Shown one piece after another: positions 18,282-27,036 of a stretch of 64,000 nucleotides of DNA. The notes under the pieces are model-generated. The model did not search any database, was not told where the DNA came from, and worked only from the letters and a program-made list of their open reading frames with translations. Positions within the stretch are counted from its first letter, which is position 1, and each line of letters begins with the position of its first letter. Location: contig JANQEV010000071.1 in the NCBI GenBank assembly GCA_028278145.1, positions 1-64,000 of the forward strand, given 5' to 3'. The position numbers and the translations under genes are program-made. Origin of the DNA: Chromatiales bacterium. Its GTDB lineage: Bacteria; Pseudomonadota; Gammaproteobacteria; Chromatiales; Chromatiaceae.

Positions 18282-19525
18282 TCACTACCTCCCAGCTCGC
18301 TGCGTTCCGCCTGGGCAATGGCCTGCAGCTTGCGGGTCTCACGCAAATCTGTTTCTGTGTACAGCAGCCTGGGTGGCGGTGCCTGCCCCTCTTGTACTGC
18401 CTTTTTAGTTACTTCCGCCATCTCATAGAACTCTTCCGGGGTGATATCCCGCCCCCCAAGCCCGCCGATGAAGCTGACCAGTAGTGGTGCCGGTTCTGTG
18501 CTGCCAGCCAGCACCGAGGCCAACTCGGTGTACAGTACACCACCCTTGCCCATGGAGATGTTCTGGTCAATCACCGCCACGCCTTTGGTAACAGTCAGTG
18601 TTTGCTGGAACAGCTTCTCGGGAAATGGCCGCAGCAGTCTGGGGCGCAGCAGGCCGATGCGCCAGCCCGCCTCCCGCAGCTGGTCTACCGCCGCCTTGGC
18701 CTTGGTGGCGAAGGAGCCCAGCATGACGAACAGATACTCCGCGTCCTCACAGCGATAGCTCTCCACTGCGTCGTAACGCCGTCCGAACAGTTGCTCATAC
18801 TCATCCGCAATCCGGTCATAGACTTTGATAGCGTTGAGTGCCGCCAGGTGGCTCTCATAACGAAAATAGGAGTAGGGGGCGCCCCCGAGTACCGCTACCG
18901 CCTGGCTTTCTGGCGTAGAGGCACGGAAACGGGTGTTCTCCGGATCAAACTGGCCAAGGAATTTCGCCACCTGTTCCTGGTCTGGCACCTCTACCGGTTC
19001 CCGGGTAAAGGAGAGGTAAAAGCCATCCTGATTGACGATTACCGGCAGGCGCACCCCTGCATCTTCACCCAGTTTGTAGGCGATGATGGTGCTGTCCAGC
19101 ACCTCCTGGCAGGTGGAGCAGTGAATCTGCAGGAAGCCGCTGTCCCGGGCTGCCAGGATGTCATTGTGATCCGGCTCCAGGGTGATGGGGGCGGATAGTC
19201 CGCGCGATACATTCGCCAGGACAAATGGAGCGCGCCAGCCGGCGACTGTAAACAGCATCTCCATGCCGTAGAGCAGTCCCTGGCTGGAGGTAGCGCTGAA
19301 CACCCGTACCCCGGTAGCCGCTGCCGCACCGGCAGCAGTGATCATGGAGTGTTCGGATTCCAGTGTCACCATACGGCCTGCCATCTCCCCGTTGTCTATC
19401 CACTGCCCGATGGCCTCGATGATCTCGGTCTGAGGAGTAATGGGGAATGCCGGGATGTAATCCACTTGGGCCAGGCGTGCGCCCCAGGCGGCGGCGCCAT
19501 TCCCGGTCAGCAGCAACCGCTTCAT
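18278..19525 (-). CDS. 2-oxoacid:ferredoxin oxidoreductase alpha subunit (PorA-like)
   Basis: A 415-residue alpha subunit with the pyrimidine-binding domain at the N terminus (YIPAFPITPQTEI, ESEHSMITAAGAAAATG) and the transketolase C-like domain at about 250-360 (LFVMLGSFATKAKAAVDQLRE, IDQNISMGKGG). The N-terminal PITPQTEIIE and ESEHSM motifs are those of the pyruvate/2-ketoisovalerate group rather than the 2-oxoglutarate KorA type. Four-base overlaps at both ends place it in the middle of a tightly coupled operon. Confidence 0.88.
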   Translation of the reverse strand: MKRLLLTGNGAAAWGARLAQVDYIPAFPITPQTEIIEAIGQWIDNGEMAGRMVTLESEHSMITAAGAAAATGVRVFSATSSQGLLYGMEMLFTVAGWRAPFVLANVSRGLSAPITLEPDHNDILAARDSGFLQIHCSTCQEVLDSTIIAYKLGEDAGVRLPVIVNQDGFYLSFTREPVEVPDQEQVAKFLGQFDPENTRFRASTPESQAVAVLGGAPYSYFRYESHLAALNAIKVYDRIADEYEQLFGRRYDAVESYRCEDAEYLFVMLGSFATKAKAAVDQLREAGWRIGLLRPRLLRPFPEKLFQQTLTVTKGVAVIDQNISMGKGGVLYTELASVLAGSTEPAPLLVSFIGGLGGRDITPEEFYEMAEVTKKAVQEGQAPPPRLLYTETDLRETRKLQAIAQAERSELGGSE

Positions 19526-20460
19526 GACTCTTCTCCTTCAGGCGCATCCTCCTGAAACTTATGCTCAGGAATGGCCGCGATGGCGTGGGGCGGACACTGA
19601 GCTACACAGATCAGACACCCCTTGCAGTGCTCATAATCTATTTCCGGGTAACCATCCTCTTTCACTGGTATGGCTCCATCCGGACAGAAGGTGCTACAGA
19701 TCCACCAGCAGCGATTGCAGTGTTCATAGTCGATCACCGGTCGCATGGTGCGCCACAGACCGGTCTTGAGCATCTCGCTGGTGGCGCCTGCATGAATGGT
19801 GGGAGTGGATAGGCAGGCATCTTCAAACGGGAGTTCGATCCATCCGGGATTCTCCCACACCTGTGCTGAGCGAACCGGGCTGGGAGTTGCGCTTCCGGAC
19901 TGCTCGGCCATGAGGTCATATGCCTCCAGGGATTTGTGCAGGTTTTTTTCCACAATGGCCTGGCCGAGATGCTCCAACTCATCGTGGATGGCCTGTTCCA
20001 GGGAGGGACGGGAGATCACACCTACCAGCCGTGCTGCCGCACCGGCACAGGTGGCGCCGATGAAGGGTAGCTCCGCCCGGTCTTCCACCTCTTCTAGGAT
20101 CGGGAGAATCAGCATCGGTCCTTGCAGATTCAGGCGTTCTTTCCAGATCTCCTTTTCCTCATGGCTGTTGATCAGTAGCACCGTATGCTCATCGGCACCT
20201 GCCAGTACGCCTGCGGCTGGGGCCGGCACCAGGGTGTCATCCGCCACGATTACCAGGTCCGGGTGCTGGATGACGCCACGTTCGTTGATGGGCTCCAGGG
20301 CAGCCCGCACATAGGCAAAGATGGGCGCTCCGCGCCGCTCAGCCCCGTAACGGGGTGCGTCCTGTATCTCGTATCCTTCAATGAAAAAGGCTGTACCCAG
20401 GATGCGACTGGCCGTTTTCATGCCTTGCCCGCCGCGACCGTGAAAACGTATGCGAAACAT
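19522..20460 (-). CDS. 2-oxoacid:ferredoxin oxidoreductase fused gamma-delta subunit (PorGD-like)
   Basis: A 312-residue fusion. The N-terminal two thirds (FHGRGGQGMKTASRILGTAFF onward) are the gamma CoA-binding domain; the C-terminal part (about 235-300) is a two-cluster ferredoxin domain. The first cluster motif is C-x2-C-x3-C-x3-CP (HCNRCWWICSTFCP), one residue longer than the usual spacing; the second is the normal C-x2-C-x2-C-x3-CP. First gene of the por operon, 173 bases after the amino-acid dehydrogenase. Electrons would leave to a soluble ferredoxin. Confidence 0.88.
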   Translation of the reverse strand: MFRIRFHGRGGQGMKTASRILGTAFFIEGYEIQDAPRYGAERRGAPIFAYVRAALEPINERGVIQHPDLVIVADDTLVPAPAAGVLAGADEHTVLLINSHEEKEIWKERLNLQGPMLILPILEEVEDRAELPFIGATCAGAAARLVGVISRPSLEQAIHDELEHLGQAIVEKNLHKSLEAYDLMAEQSGSATPSPVRSAQVWENPGWIELPFEDACLSTPTIHAGATSEMLKTGLWRTMRPVIDYEHCNRCWWICSTFCPDGAIPVKEDGYPEIDYEHCKGCLICVAQCPPHAIAAIPEHKFQEDAPEGEES

Positions 20461-20527
20461 CTAGGCTCCCTCACTCAAGCAATCTGTTCAGGACATAGGC
20501 TAGTGTCCGTTCAGAATAACTGGTTTG

Positions 20528-20609
20528 AACCGCTAAGGTCGCCAAGATCGCTTAGTAAACACTATATGTTCAGTAAATTAACTTCGTGCCCTTCGCGTTC
20601 TTAGCAGTT
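20528..20609. repeat. 9-base-phased inverted repeat between the dehydrogenase and porGD
   Basis: Left arm 20528-20555 has CGC every nine bases with AAG spacers; right arm 20582-20609 is its inverted copy (CTT-GCG wording). It is a relative of the ten-base elements at 13155 and 48096. It could act as a processing or termination structure between gdh-like and por genes. No T-run of note. Confidence 0.65.
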
Positions 20610-20633
20610 AGCTTTTTCCGAAAGCACTCCAGT

Positions 20634-21746
20634 TTAGAATAGCGACCAACGCCTCAAGGCCATTGCATTCTTTACCCGTTCTGTTGCCAACTCCACCGCC
20701 GCATCTCGTGGCATGATCCCTTTCTTTTCTGACGTGTTCAGCATTTGGGCCGTGTTGCTGCGCAGTTTCTCCTCTATGGTCTGGAAGGCAGCTGCCTGGT
20801 TTGCCTTCTGGTACTCCATGGCGGCACAGATAACACCACCGGCATTGGCGATGAAATCTGGAATACAGAGTACCCCACGTTCATACAACACTTTTTCTGC
20901 ACCGTGGGTTACCGGGATATTAGCCCCTTCCACCACCATGCAGGCCTTAAGACGGTGTACATTGTCCTCATGGATCACATCGGGCCTGGCGGCCGGAATC
21001 CAGATGTCGCACTCCACATCGATCACAGCATCCTGCTTCAGCTTCTTGCCATGGGCGTAATCGATAACACTCCGGCCTTCCCGTTTCAGGGCCATCAACT
21101 CATCCACATCCAGCCCGTCGTTATTGTGGATGGTGCCTCTGGAATCATTTGCTGCCACCAGGATGGCCCCCTTGGAGGTAAGGAACCGTGCCGTGTGTTT
21201 ACCCACACTGCCGAAACCCTGGATTACGATGCGTGCCCCATTCAGTTCAAGTCCGCAATGAGGGAGTGCTACGTCCACTACATGGCTTATGCCCCAGCCA
21301 GTAGCGCCGATCTCATCTAGGGGGATACCTCCTATCTCCCGCGGCAAGCCGACCGAACGGCCGATCTCATCATGCACCCAGGCCATGCACTCTTCATCGG
21401 TACCCATATCGGGTCCGAAGATATAATCATTCACATCCCGTAGGGCGCAGGCTAGCTCCCGGATAAGTTGCTCTTTCTGTTCCTTCGGCATCCTGGGGTC
21501 GCCAAACAGTACCGCCTTGCCTCCGCCATGGGGCAGGTTGGCCGCGGCATTTTTCAGGGTCATGGCCCTGGCCAGCCGGGCACACTCTTTGGTGCTGACA
21601 TCTGGCGCCATACGCAGCCCACCAATGGAAGGTCCGGTAGCTACATTGTCTATCACCACTACCGCCTGTAGGCCATGGGTTGGTTCATGGATGTGGATGA
21701 CCTTGGCAGGTCCGAGATCATCGACATAATCAAAAAGTTCGCCCAT
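20634..21746 (-). CDS. Glu/Leu/Phe/Val dehydrogenase family protein
   Basis: A 370-residue NAD(P)-dependent amino-acid dehydrogenase that deaminates an L-amino acid to the 2-oxoacid. Catalytic lysines K65 (MTLKNAAANLPHGGGK) and K77 and D113 (GPDMGTDEE) are present, with the nucleotide-binding GFGSVG at 177-182. Length (370) and the GGLRMAP signature are nearer to leucine/valine dehydrogenases than to 450-residue glutamate dehydrogenases, but substrate needs assay. It precedes the por operon on the same strand, which suggests it feeds 2-oxoacids to it. Confidence 0.85.
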   Translation of the reverse strand: MGELFDYVDDLGPAKVIHIHEPTHGLQAVVVIDNVATGPSIGGLRMAPDVSTKECARLARAMTLKNAAANLPHGGGKAVLFGDPRMPKEQKEQLIRELACALRDVNDYIFGPDMGTDEECMAWVHDEIGRSVGLPREIGGIPLDEIGATGWGISHVVDVALPHCGLELNGARIVIQGFGSVGKHTARFLTSKGAILVAANDSRGTIHNNDGLDVDELMALKREGRSVIDYAHGKKLKQDAVIDVECDIWIPAARPDVIHEDNVHRLKACMVVEGANIPVTHGAEKVLYERGVLCIPDFIANAGGVICAAMEYQKANQAAAFQTIEEKLRSNTAQMLNTSEKKGIMPRDAAVELATERVKNAMALRRWSLF

Positions 21747-21879
21747 TATGAAATTCTCTTCTTTTTGCCGTTATTGTTATGCAAATAATACTTATGTTCT
21801 CTATTAGTAAGTAAAGCATGTATAGGCAAATATTGGTCTAAATTAAAGGTATAAGAGGTGAAATTTGGAGGGAATAGCT

Positions 21880-22350
21880 ATGACGGTTGCAACAACAGTT
21901 AAGAGTTTCCTCAAGGGCAAGGGAATTGAGTATGACCTGGTTTCCCATCCAAAAACCTACTCCAGTGCCGAAACTGCAGCAGCGGCCCATATCCCCGATG
22001 ATCACATTGCCAAGGGGGTAGTAGTGAAGGATGCAGATGGCTATCTGTTGGTAGTGATTCCTGGCAGTGAATGGGTCAATATGGAGCGTATACGGGAAGA
22101 AATGAACCGGGATCTCCATTTAGCTACGGAAGAGGAGATCCAGCCACTGTTTCCTGACTGTGAACTAGGTGCGGTCCCGCCAGTTGGAGAGGCATATAAC
22201 CTGGAAACCATCCTGGATGAGGATCTCACCAGTCTGGCCAAGGTGTATCTTGAGGCGGGAAGTCATGAGGAACTGGTGGTGGTATCCAATGAGCAGTTTA
22301 ATTCCCTGATGAAGGGAATACGCCACGGTCATTTCTGTGCAGTGGATTGA
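21880..22350 (+). CDS. YbaK/EbsC-type aminoacyl-tRNA deacylase
   Basis: A 156-residue protein of the YbaK/ProX editing-domain superfamily, which hydrolyses mischarged tRNA such as Ala- or Cys-tRNA(Pro). Residues HPKTYSSAETAAAAHIPDDHIAKGVVV include the invariant active-site lysine, and GAVPPVG near 110 is typical of this group. A TTG at 21865 would extend it, but ATG at 21880 sits eight bases after GGAGGG. It is monocistronic; the 340-base gap after it has no gene. Confidence 0.85.
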   Translation: MTVATTVKSFLKGKGIEYDLVSHPKTYSSAETAAAAHIPDDHIAKGVVVKDADGYLLVVIPGSEWVNMERIREEMNRDLHLATEEEIQPLFPDCELGAVPPVGEAYNLETILDEDLTSLAKVYLEAGSHEELVVVSNEQFNSLMKGIRHGHFCAVD

Positions 22351-22690
22351 TTTAGGAAGCCTCGTACACTTGTGTGATGTGTTGGACTGTTTTTAACAGC
22401 CATTCCATCACCGTGGTGTACTACTGTTTGGGCGTAAAGGACAAGACAAATTCACTGCCTAGTGACGCATAATATTATTCAGTACCACACCGTGGAACTG
22501 CTCTGTTCAGCCGGTGTGGATAACTTATGCTGTATAGGTTGTATTGCCTATACCACTAGCGTGTTCAAATGCGTTGGTGTGGGTATATAGGAACGTGCAA
22601 CCAGGGGTTAAGGCTATACTCATAGTATAGGGAGTGCAAAACAGGAAGCGAATGATCCGTTATCCGGGCAAGGCATAAAGGAGGTCTGCA
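22351..22690. other. Non-coding gap with small inverted repeats before the host-attachment gene
   Basis: No credible coding frame. Inverted repeats include CCACACC / GGTGTGG around 22481-22517, TATAGG / CCTATA around 22534-22553 and the palindrome CTATACT-cat-AGTATAG (22614-22630). The last lies 60 bases before the next start and overlaps a TATACT that could serve as a -10 element, so it may be an operator. Confidence 0.4.
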
Positions 22691-23125
22691 ATGGGTTCAA
22701 TCTGGATTGTAGTCGCTGACTCTAGCCGTGCACGTATCTTCACTGCTGATAGTGGCCATAGCCCTATGGTAGAGATCAAAACCATGGCCCATCCAGCGGC
22801 CAGGCTGCATGAAGGTGATATGGTTTCCGACAGGCCTGGGCGAGAATGGGATGGCTCTGCCACTAGTCATGGGATGAATGGTGAGATAGGTGCCAAGCAG
22901 GAAGAGGAGGTCAGATTTGCCAATGAGGTTTGTCATGTGTTGGAGTCGGGTCGCACAGATGCACAGTTTGAAAAACTCTACATCATTGCTGCGCCTAGGT
23001 TTCTCGGTACGTTGAGAAAGCATCTATCCAACTCCTTGCAGAAATTGGTGAGTGCAGAGATTTCCAAGAATCTGGCCGAACATGGTATATCAGATATTCG
23101 TAGCCATCTGCCTGAGCGTCTCTGA
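22691..23125 (+). CDS. Host attachment protein family (baeRF-like)
   Basis: A 144-residue soluble protein matching the family named for attachment to host cells (start WIVVADSSRARIFTAD, end LRKHLSNSLQKLVSAEISKNLAEHGISDIRSHLP). Family analyses place it with bacterial/archaeal eRF1-related folds; the GGQ release motif is absent here. The name does not prove a role in adhesion: there is no signal peptide or membrane segment. AAAGGAGG gives a strong ribosome site. The Lon-like protease starts 11 bases after its stop. Confidence 0.8.
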   Translation: MGSIWIVVADSSRARIFTADSGHSPMVEIKTMAHPAARLHEGDMVSDRPGREWDGSATSHGMNGEIGAKQEEEVRFANEVCHVLESGRTDAQFEKLYIIAAPRFLGTLRKHLSNSLQKLVSAEISKNLAEHGISDIRSHLPERL

Positions 23126-23136
23126 GCAACTGGTCA

Positions 23137-25542
23137 ATGGAAAATAATAAACAGAAGCGGCGGTTGGAGCCAAACGAGCTTTACCACGCCTGTAATCTCG
23201 ATCTCCTGGATTTTGAGACCACAGGAGAGTTGGAGCGCTTGGCTGAAACCATTGGACAGGAACGGGCCTTGGAGGCGATGGAGTTTGGGGTTGGTATGCC
23301 CAATGAGGGCTTTAACCTCTATGTCATGGGATCTAGTGGCTTGGGCCGTCATACGCTGGTAAGTCAGGCGCTGGAAGCGACTGCGCAGGAGGCTCCTAAT
23401 CTCTTCGACTGGTGCTATGTCACCAACTTTACTACACCTCATCAACCCAATGTTCTGAAAATGTCTGCCGGGACAGGACGTCGTCTGCGGCGTGATATGG
23501 AACAGTTGGTGGACAATCTAATCACTGCCATTCCTGCTGCCTTCAGGGGTGATGAGTATCGACGCCGGGCCGCAGAAATTACCGATGATTTCAAGGAAAG
23601 GGAAGAGAAAGCAGCTACTGAGCTGGGTAAACAGGCTGCGGAACAAAGCATAATACTGCTGCGTGGACCATCCGGATTTACCCTGACCCCACAGCTAGAT
23701 GGCAAGGCCCTCTCTCCGGAGGATTTCGGCAAGTTAGCGGAGAAGGACCAAGAACGTTTCTCCGCTGCCATGGATGTGATGAAAGAGCGGTTGGAGACCA
23801 CCATGAGCAGTATCCCTGAATGGCAAAGGGAGATGCGACAACGCATACAGGCCCTGGAAAGGGTGACTGTAGAGTTGACCGTGGCGGAGTTTATCGGGGA
23901 GCTGCAAAGGAAGTACCGTGAGTTTGAGGACATTACCACCTATCTGTCCAACGTTAAGCTAGATGTTATCGAAAATGTCTCCCTGTTTCGCAAGGCGGCA
24001 GAGGAAGAAGGTCGAATCGCCTCGGCCCAAGATCCCAGTTTCAGCCGCTATCAGATCAACATCCTGGTGGATAATGCCGAAACCCAGGGCGCACCGCTGG
24101 TCTATGAGGACAATCCAACCTATCAGAATCTTATCGGCAGAATTGAACATATTGCCCGCATGGGAGCACTGCATACCGACTTCACCCTCATCAAGCCAGG
24201 AGCCATGCATAGAGCCAACGGCGGTTTCCTGATACTGGATGCGGAGAAGGTACTTACTAATCCCTTTGCCTGGGATGGATTAAAGCGTTGCATCAAGTCA
24301 CAGGAGATCCGCATCGAGTCTCTGGAGCGTCAGTTAAGCCTGGTCAGCACCATCTCCCTGGAACCGCAGCCGATCCCGATCGACCTCAAGGTGTTGTTGA
24401 TTGGCAGCCGTCTGCTTTACTACCTGCTGAAGGCCTATGACCAAGAGTTCGGGCTCTTGTTTAAGGTAACGGTAGACATGAATGAGGAGCTGCCACGGGA
24501 GGGTGACAATGAACTGCTCTATGCTCGATTAATTGCAACACTGCAACACCGGGAAGGACTGCATGAAATCACCCGTGATGGTGTGGTGCGTATTGTGGAG
24601 CAATGCGTCAGGCAGGCCTACAGTGGGGACAAGGTTTCGCTGCATATGGGTGACCTGACTGAGCTGTTGCAAGAGGCAAACTACAGGGCAGACAGACGGA
24701 GTAGTAAGTTGATAGACAAGGAGGATGTCCAGAATGCCATCGATGCCCATCGCCAGCGTGCCAATCAATTGCAGGAGCAACTGCAGGAGGAGATGCTTAA
24801 GGATCGAATAAGATTGGAAACAGATGGAACCCAGCTGGCGCAGGTCAATGGGCTTACAGTCATTCAGCTTGGTGATTATGCATTTGGTGCTCCTACCAGG
24901 ATCAGTGCTACCGCACGCATAGGCGGGGGTGAACTGATCGATATAGAACGGGAAACAGAACAGGGTGGCCCTATTCACTCCAAGGGCGTACTTATTCTTG
25001 TCTCCTATCTGGGGGAGCGCTATGCCAAACATCAACCCCTCTCCCTTTCAGCCAGCCTGGTGTTCGAGCAGACCTACAGCATTGTTGAGGGAGATAGCGC
25101 CTCAGCGGCCGAACTCTGTGCGCTACTTTCTGCCATGGGAGATATCCCTATCAAACAATCGCTGGCGATTACCGGATCAATCAATCAACATGGCCAGCTC
25201 CAGGCCATTGGTGGCGTGTGCGAGAAAATCGAGGGATTCTTCGATCTATGCAAGGCTCGGGGCCTGACTGGAGAGCAGGGTGTCATCATTCCCTCCGCCA
25301 ACGCCAGGGATCTTATGCTGAACCAGGATTTGGTGGCTGCTTCTGAAGCTGGCCAGTTCAGCGTCTATACGGTAGATCATGTTGACCAGGCCATGGAACT
25401 ATTAACCGGTCTGCCGGCGGGGATACCAAATGCTGATGGGATCTATCCAGAAGGCACCATCAATCACCGCATCCAGCTGCGGTTGGCGGAATGGATTGCT
25501 CTACGTCAGCACTATGCTGGGCAGGGCAGACTGGAGGAATAG
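23137..25542 (+). CDS. Lon-like ATP-dependent AAA protease (LonB/YcbZ group)
   Basis: An 801-residue protein with an N-terminal ATPase part and a C-terminal Lon protease domain. The P-loop near 66-75 is GSSGLGRHTL, the Gly-Arg form seen in this subgroup in place of GKT/S. Residues about 200-290 are a helical insert rich in Glu, Arg and Lys. The Ser-Lys dyad is S654 (EGDSASAAE) and K697 (GGVCEKIEGF), spaced by 43 residues as in classical Lon. It probably degrades specific cytosolic proteins. Its close spacing to the host-attachment gene suggests a shared task. Confidence 0.9.
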   Translation: MENNKQKRRLEPNELYHACNLDLLDFETTGELERLAETIGQERALEAMEFGVGMPNEGFNLYVMGSSGLGRHTLVSQALEATAQEAPNLFDWCYVTNFTTPHQPNVLKMSAGTGRRLRRDMEQLVDNLITAIPAAFRGDEYRRRAAEITDDFKEREEKAATELGKQAAEQSIILLRGPSGFTLTPQLDGKALSPEDFGKLAEKDQERFSAAMDVMKERLETTMSSIPEWQREMRQRIQALERVTVELTVAEFIGELQRKYREFEDITTYLSNVKLDVIENVSLFRKAAEEEGRIASAQDPSFSRYQINILVDNAETQGAPLVYEDNPTYQNLIGRIEHIARMGALHTDFTLIKPGAMHRANGGFLILDAEKVLTNPFAWDGLKRCIKSQEIRIESLERQLSLVSTISLEPQPIPIDLKVLLIGSRLLYYLLKAYDQEFGLLFKVTVDMNEELPREGDNELLYARLIATLQHREGLHEITRDGVVRIVEQCVRQAYSGDKVSLHMGDLTELLQEANYRADRRSSKLIDKEDVQNAIDAHRQRANQLQEQLQEEMLKDRIRLETDGTQLAQVNGLTVIQLGDYAFGAPTRISATARIGGGELIDIERETEQGGPIHSKGVLILVSYLGERYAKHQPLSLSASLVFEQTYSIVEGDSASAAELCALLSAMGDIPIKQSLAITGSINQHGQLQAIGGVCEKIEGFFDLCKARGLTGEQGVIIPSANARDLMLNQDLVAASEAGQFSVYTVDHVDQAMELLTGLPAGIPNADGIYPEGTINHRIQLRLAEWIALRQHYAGQGRLEE

Positions 25543-25704
25543 CAGTCTCCCAGAAGCATGGTCTGCTGAAGCCAACCCAAGTTGTGCCTGTGACTGTATA
25601 ATGATGGCAGCTGGGTTGACCTCACCCATCAGCTGGATTCCATTGATTTTATTGGCGCTGACGGGTAATATGGCGCGCTTGATTTTTCTGGCAGGGAGAT
25701 CTGT

Positions 25705-26460
25705 ATGCGCCAACCGCTAGTAGCTGGTAACTGGAAGATGAACGGTTCCAGAGCAAGCGTATTTGAACTGCTGACAGGGATAAGGGAAGGGGTTAAAACT
25801 GTACCTGGAGTAGAGGTTCTGGTTTGTCCACCTTACATCTACATCCCGGAAGTGCAGGGGCAGCTGCATGGTGCGCCTGTCAGTTGGGGTGGACAGGATC
25901 TCTCATTGCAGGAGTCAGGGGCCTATACCGGTGAGGTTTCAGGCCCTATGCTGGTGGATTTTGGCTGCAGTTACGTAATTGTCGGTCACTCCGAGCGCCG
26001 GAGCTATCATGTTGAAAGTGATGAGCAGGTGGCGGCTAAATTTGCTGCGGCACTGCAGTCCGGTCTGACACCTATACTCTGTGTGGGAGAGACCCTGGAG
26101 CAGCGGGAACAGAACACCACTGAAGAGGTGGTGGCTCGGCAGCTGAATGCGGTAATTGAACTTTGCGGAATCGCTATGCTGGGAATGGGTGTGATCGCCT
26201 ATGAACCGGTGTGGGCCATTGGCACCGGCAAGACTGCCACACCAGAGCAGGCGCAGGATGTACACGGTTTTATTCGTGGCATGCTCGCACAGCAGGACTC
26301 TGCGGTGGCAGAGAAGATACGTATTTTATATGGCGGCAGTATGAAGCCGTCAAACGCCGCTGAACTGATCGGCAAACCGGACATAGACGGTGGTCTGATC
26401 GGCGGGGCATCCCTGAAGGCGGAAGATTTTATCGGTATTTGCCAGGCAGCCAATAACTAG
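25705..26460 (+). CDS. tpiA: Triosephosphate isomerase
   Basis: A 251-residue TIM-barrel enzyme that interconverts dihydroxyacetone phosphate and glyceraldehyde 3-phosphate. GNWKMNG at 6-12 (catalytic Lys), SYVIVGHSERR (catalytic His), AYEPVWAIGTGKTA (catalytic Glu and loop 6) and YGGSMKPSN are all present. GGGAG lies before the ATG. It begins the conserved tpiA-secG-tRNA-Leu group. Confidence 0.97.
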   Translation: MRQPLVAGNWKMNGSRASVFELLTGIREGVKTVPGVEVLVCPPYIYIPEVQGQLHGAPVSWGGQDLSLQESGAYTGEVSGPMLVDFGCSYVIVGHSERRSYHVESDEQVAAKFAAALQSGLTPILCVGETLEQREQNTTEEVVARQLNAVIELCGIAMLGMGVIAYEPVWAIGTGKTATPEQAQDVHGFIRGMLAQQDSAVAEKIRILYGGSMKPSNAAELIGKPDIDGGLIGGASLKAEDFIGICQAANN

Positions 26461-26498
26461 GCTGGTTGCAACTACCTTTATATAGAGTAGGAAAGGAC

Positions 26499-26894
26499 AT
26501 GCAAACAATCCTTATAGTTGTACACCTGTTTATCGCCCTGGGGCTGATTGGACTGGTGCTGATACAGCACGGCAAGGGTGCGGACGCCGGTGCGGCCTTT
26601 GGTAGCGGAGCATCTGCCACCGTGTTTGGTTCGGCTGGATCAAGCTCATTTCTCAGCCGGTTCACCGCCATACTGGCAGCGCTGTTTTTTGTGACCAGTC
26701 TGGGTATGGCCTGGTACTCTATGCAGACCACGGAGAAAAAGAGCCTCATGGAAGGTGTGGAGGCTGAGGAGACAGCACCAGTCATTGAGGCACCGGCACC
26801 TACAGTGCCTGTACCAGAGAGCGAGGTAGTGATCCCGGGTTCTGCTGAGAACTCACAGGATGCAGCAGGGGATGTTCCCAAGATTCCTGAGTAA
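26499..26894 (+). CDS. secG: Protein translocase subunit SecG
   Basis: A 131-residue inner-membrane protein of the SecYEG channel. Two membrane helices (about 2-20 and 52-70) enclose the cytoplasmic loop QHGKGADAGAAFGSGASATVFGS, the family signature. The tail is Ala/Pro/Glu-rich and variable. A TTG upstream would add 11 residues but ATG at 26499 has GAAAGGA before it. A tRNA-Leu gene follows 13 bases after the stop. Confidence 0.95.
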   Translation: MQTILIVVHLFIALGLIGLVLIQHGKGADAGAAFGSGASATVFGSAGSSSFLSRFTAILAALFFVTSLGMAWYSMQTTEKKSLMEGVEAEETAPVIEAPAPTVPVPESEVVIPGSAENSQDAAGDVPKIPE

Positions 26895-26907
26895 TACAAA
26901 CAGAATA

Positions 26908-26992
26908 GCCGATGTGGTGAAATTGGTAGACACGCACGCTTGAGGGGCGTGTGGCGCAAGCCGTGCCAGTTCGACTCTGGCCATCGGCACCA
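26908..26992 (+). tRNA. tRNA-Leu (anticodon GAG)
   Basis: Acceptor GCCGATG (26908-26914) pairs with CATCGGC, followed by A and an encoded CCA. The anticodon stem CACGC / GCGTG frames the loop TTGAGGG, so the anticodon is GAG (reads CUC and CUU). A long variable arm (GGCGCAAGCC) marks it as class II. It is 85 bases and probably co-transcribed with secG. Confidence 0.96.
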
Positions 26993-27002
26993 TATAAAGA
27001 TG

Positions 27003-27036
27003 AAAGCGCAATCCGATCTGGATGGCGCTTTTTTTT
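27003..27036 (+). terminator. Intrinsic terminator after tRNA-Leu
   Basis: AAAGCGC (27003-27009) pairs with GCGCTTT (27025-27031), with an inner ATCC / GGAT stem, followed by a run of T. It closes the tpiA-secG-tRNA-Leu unit ten bases after the tRNA. Confidence 0.9.

Noticed and set aside
17514-18428. A 304-codon open frame on the plus strand over porB and porA
   Set aside because: The opposite strand encodes subunits with clear motifs and four-base overlaps; the plus frame has no homology features.
25543-25704. TATAAT at about 25598 as a tpiA promoter
   Set aside because: No -35 at an acceptable distance (nearest candidates at 9 or 22 bases), so too weak to list.
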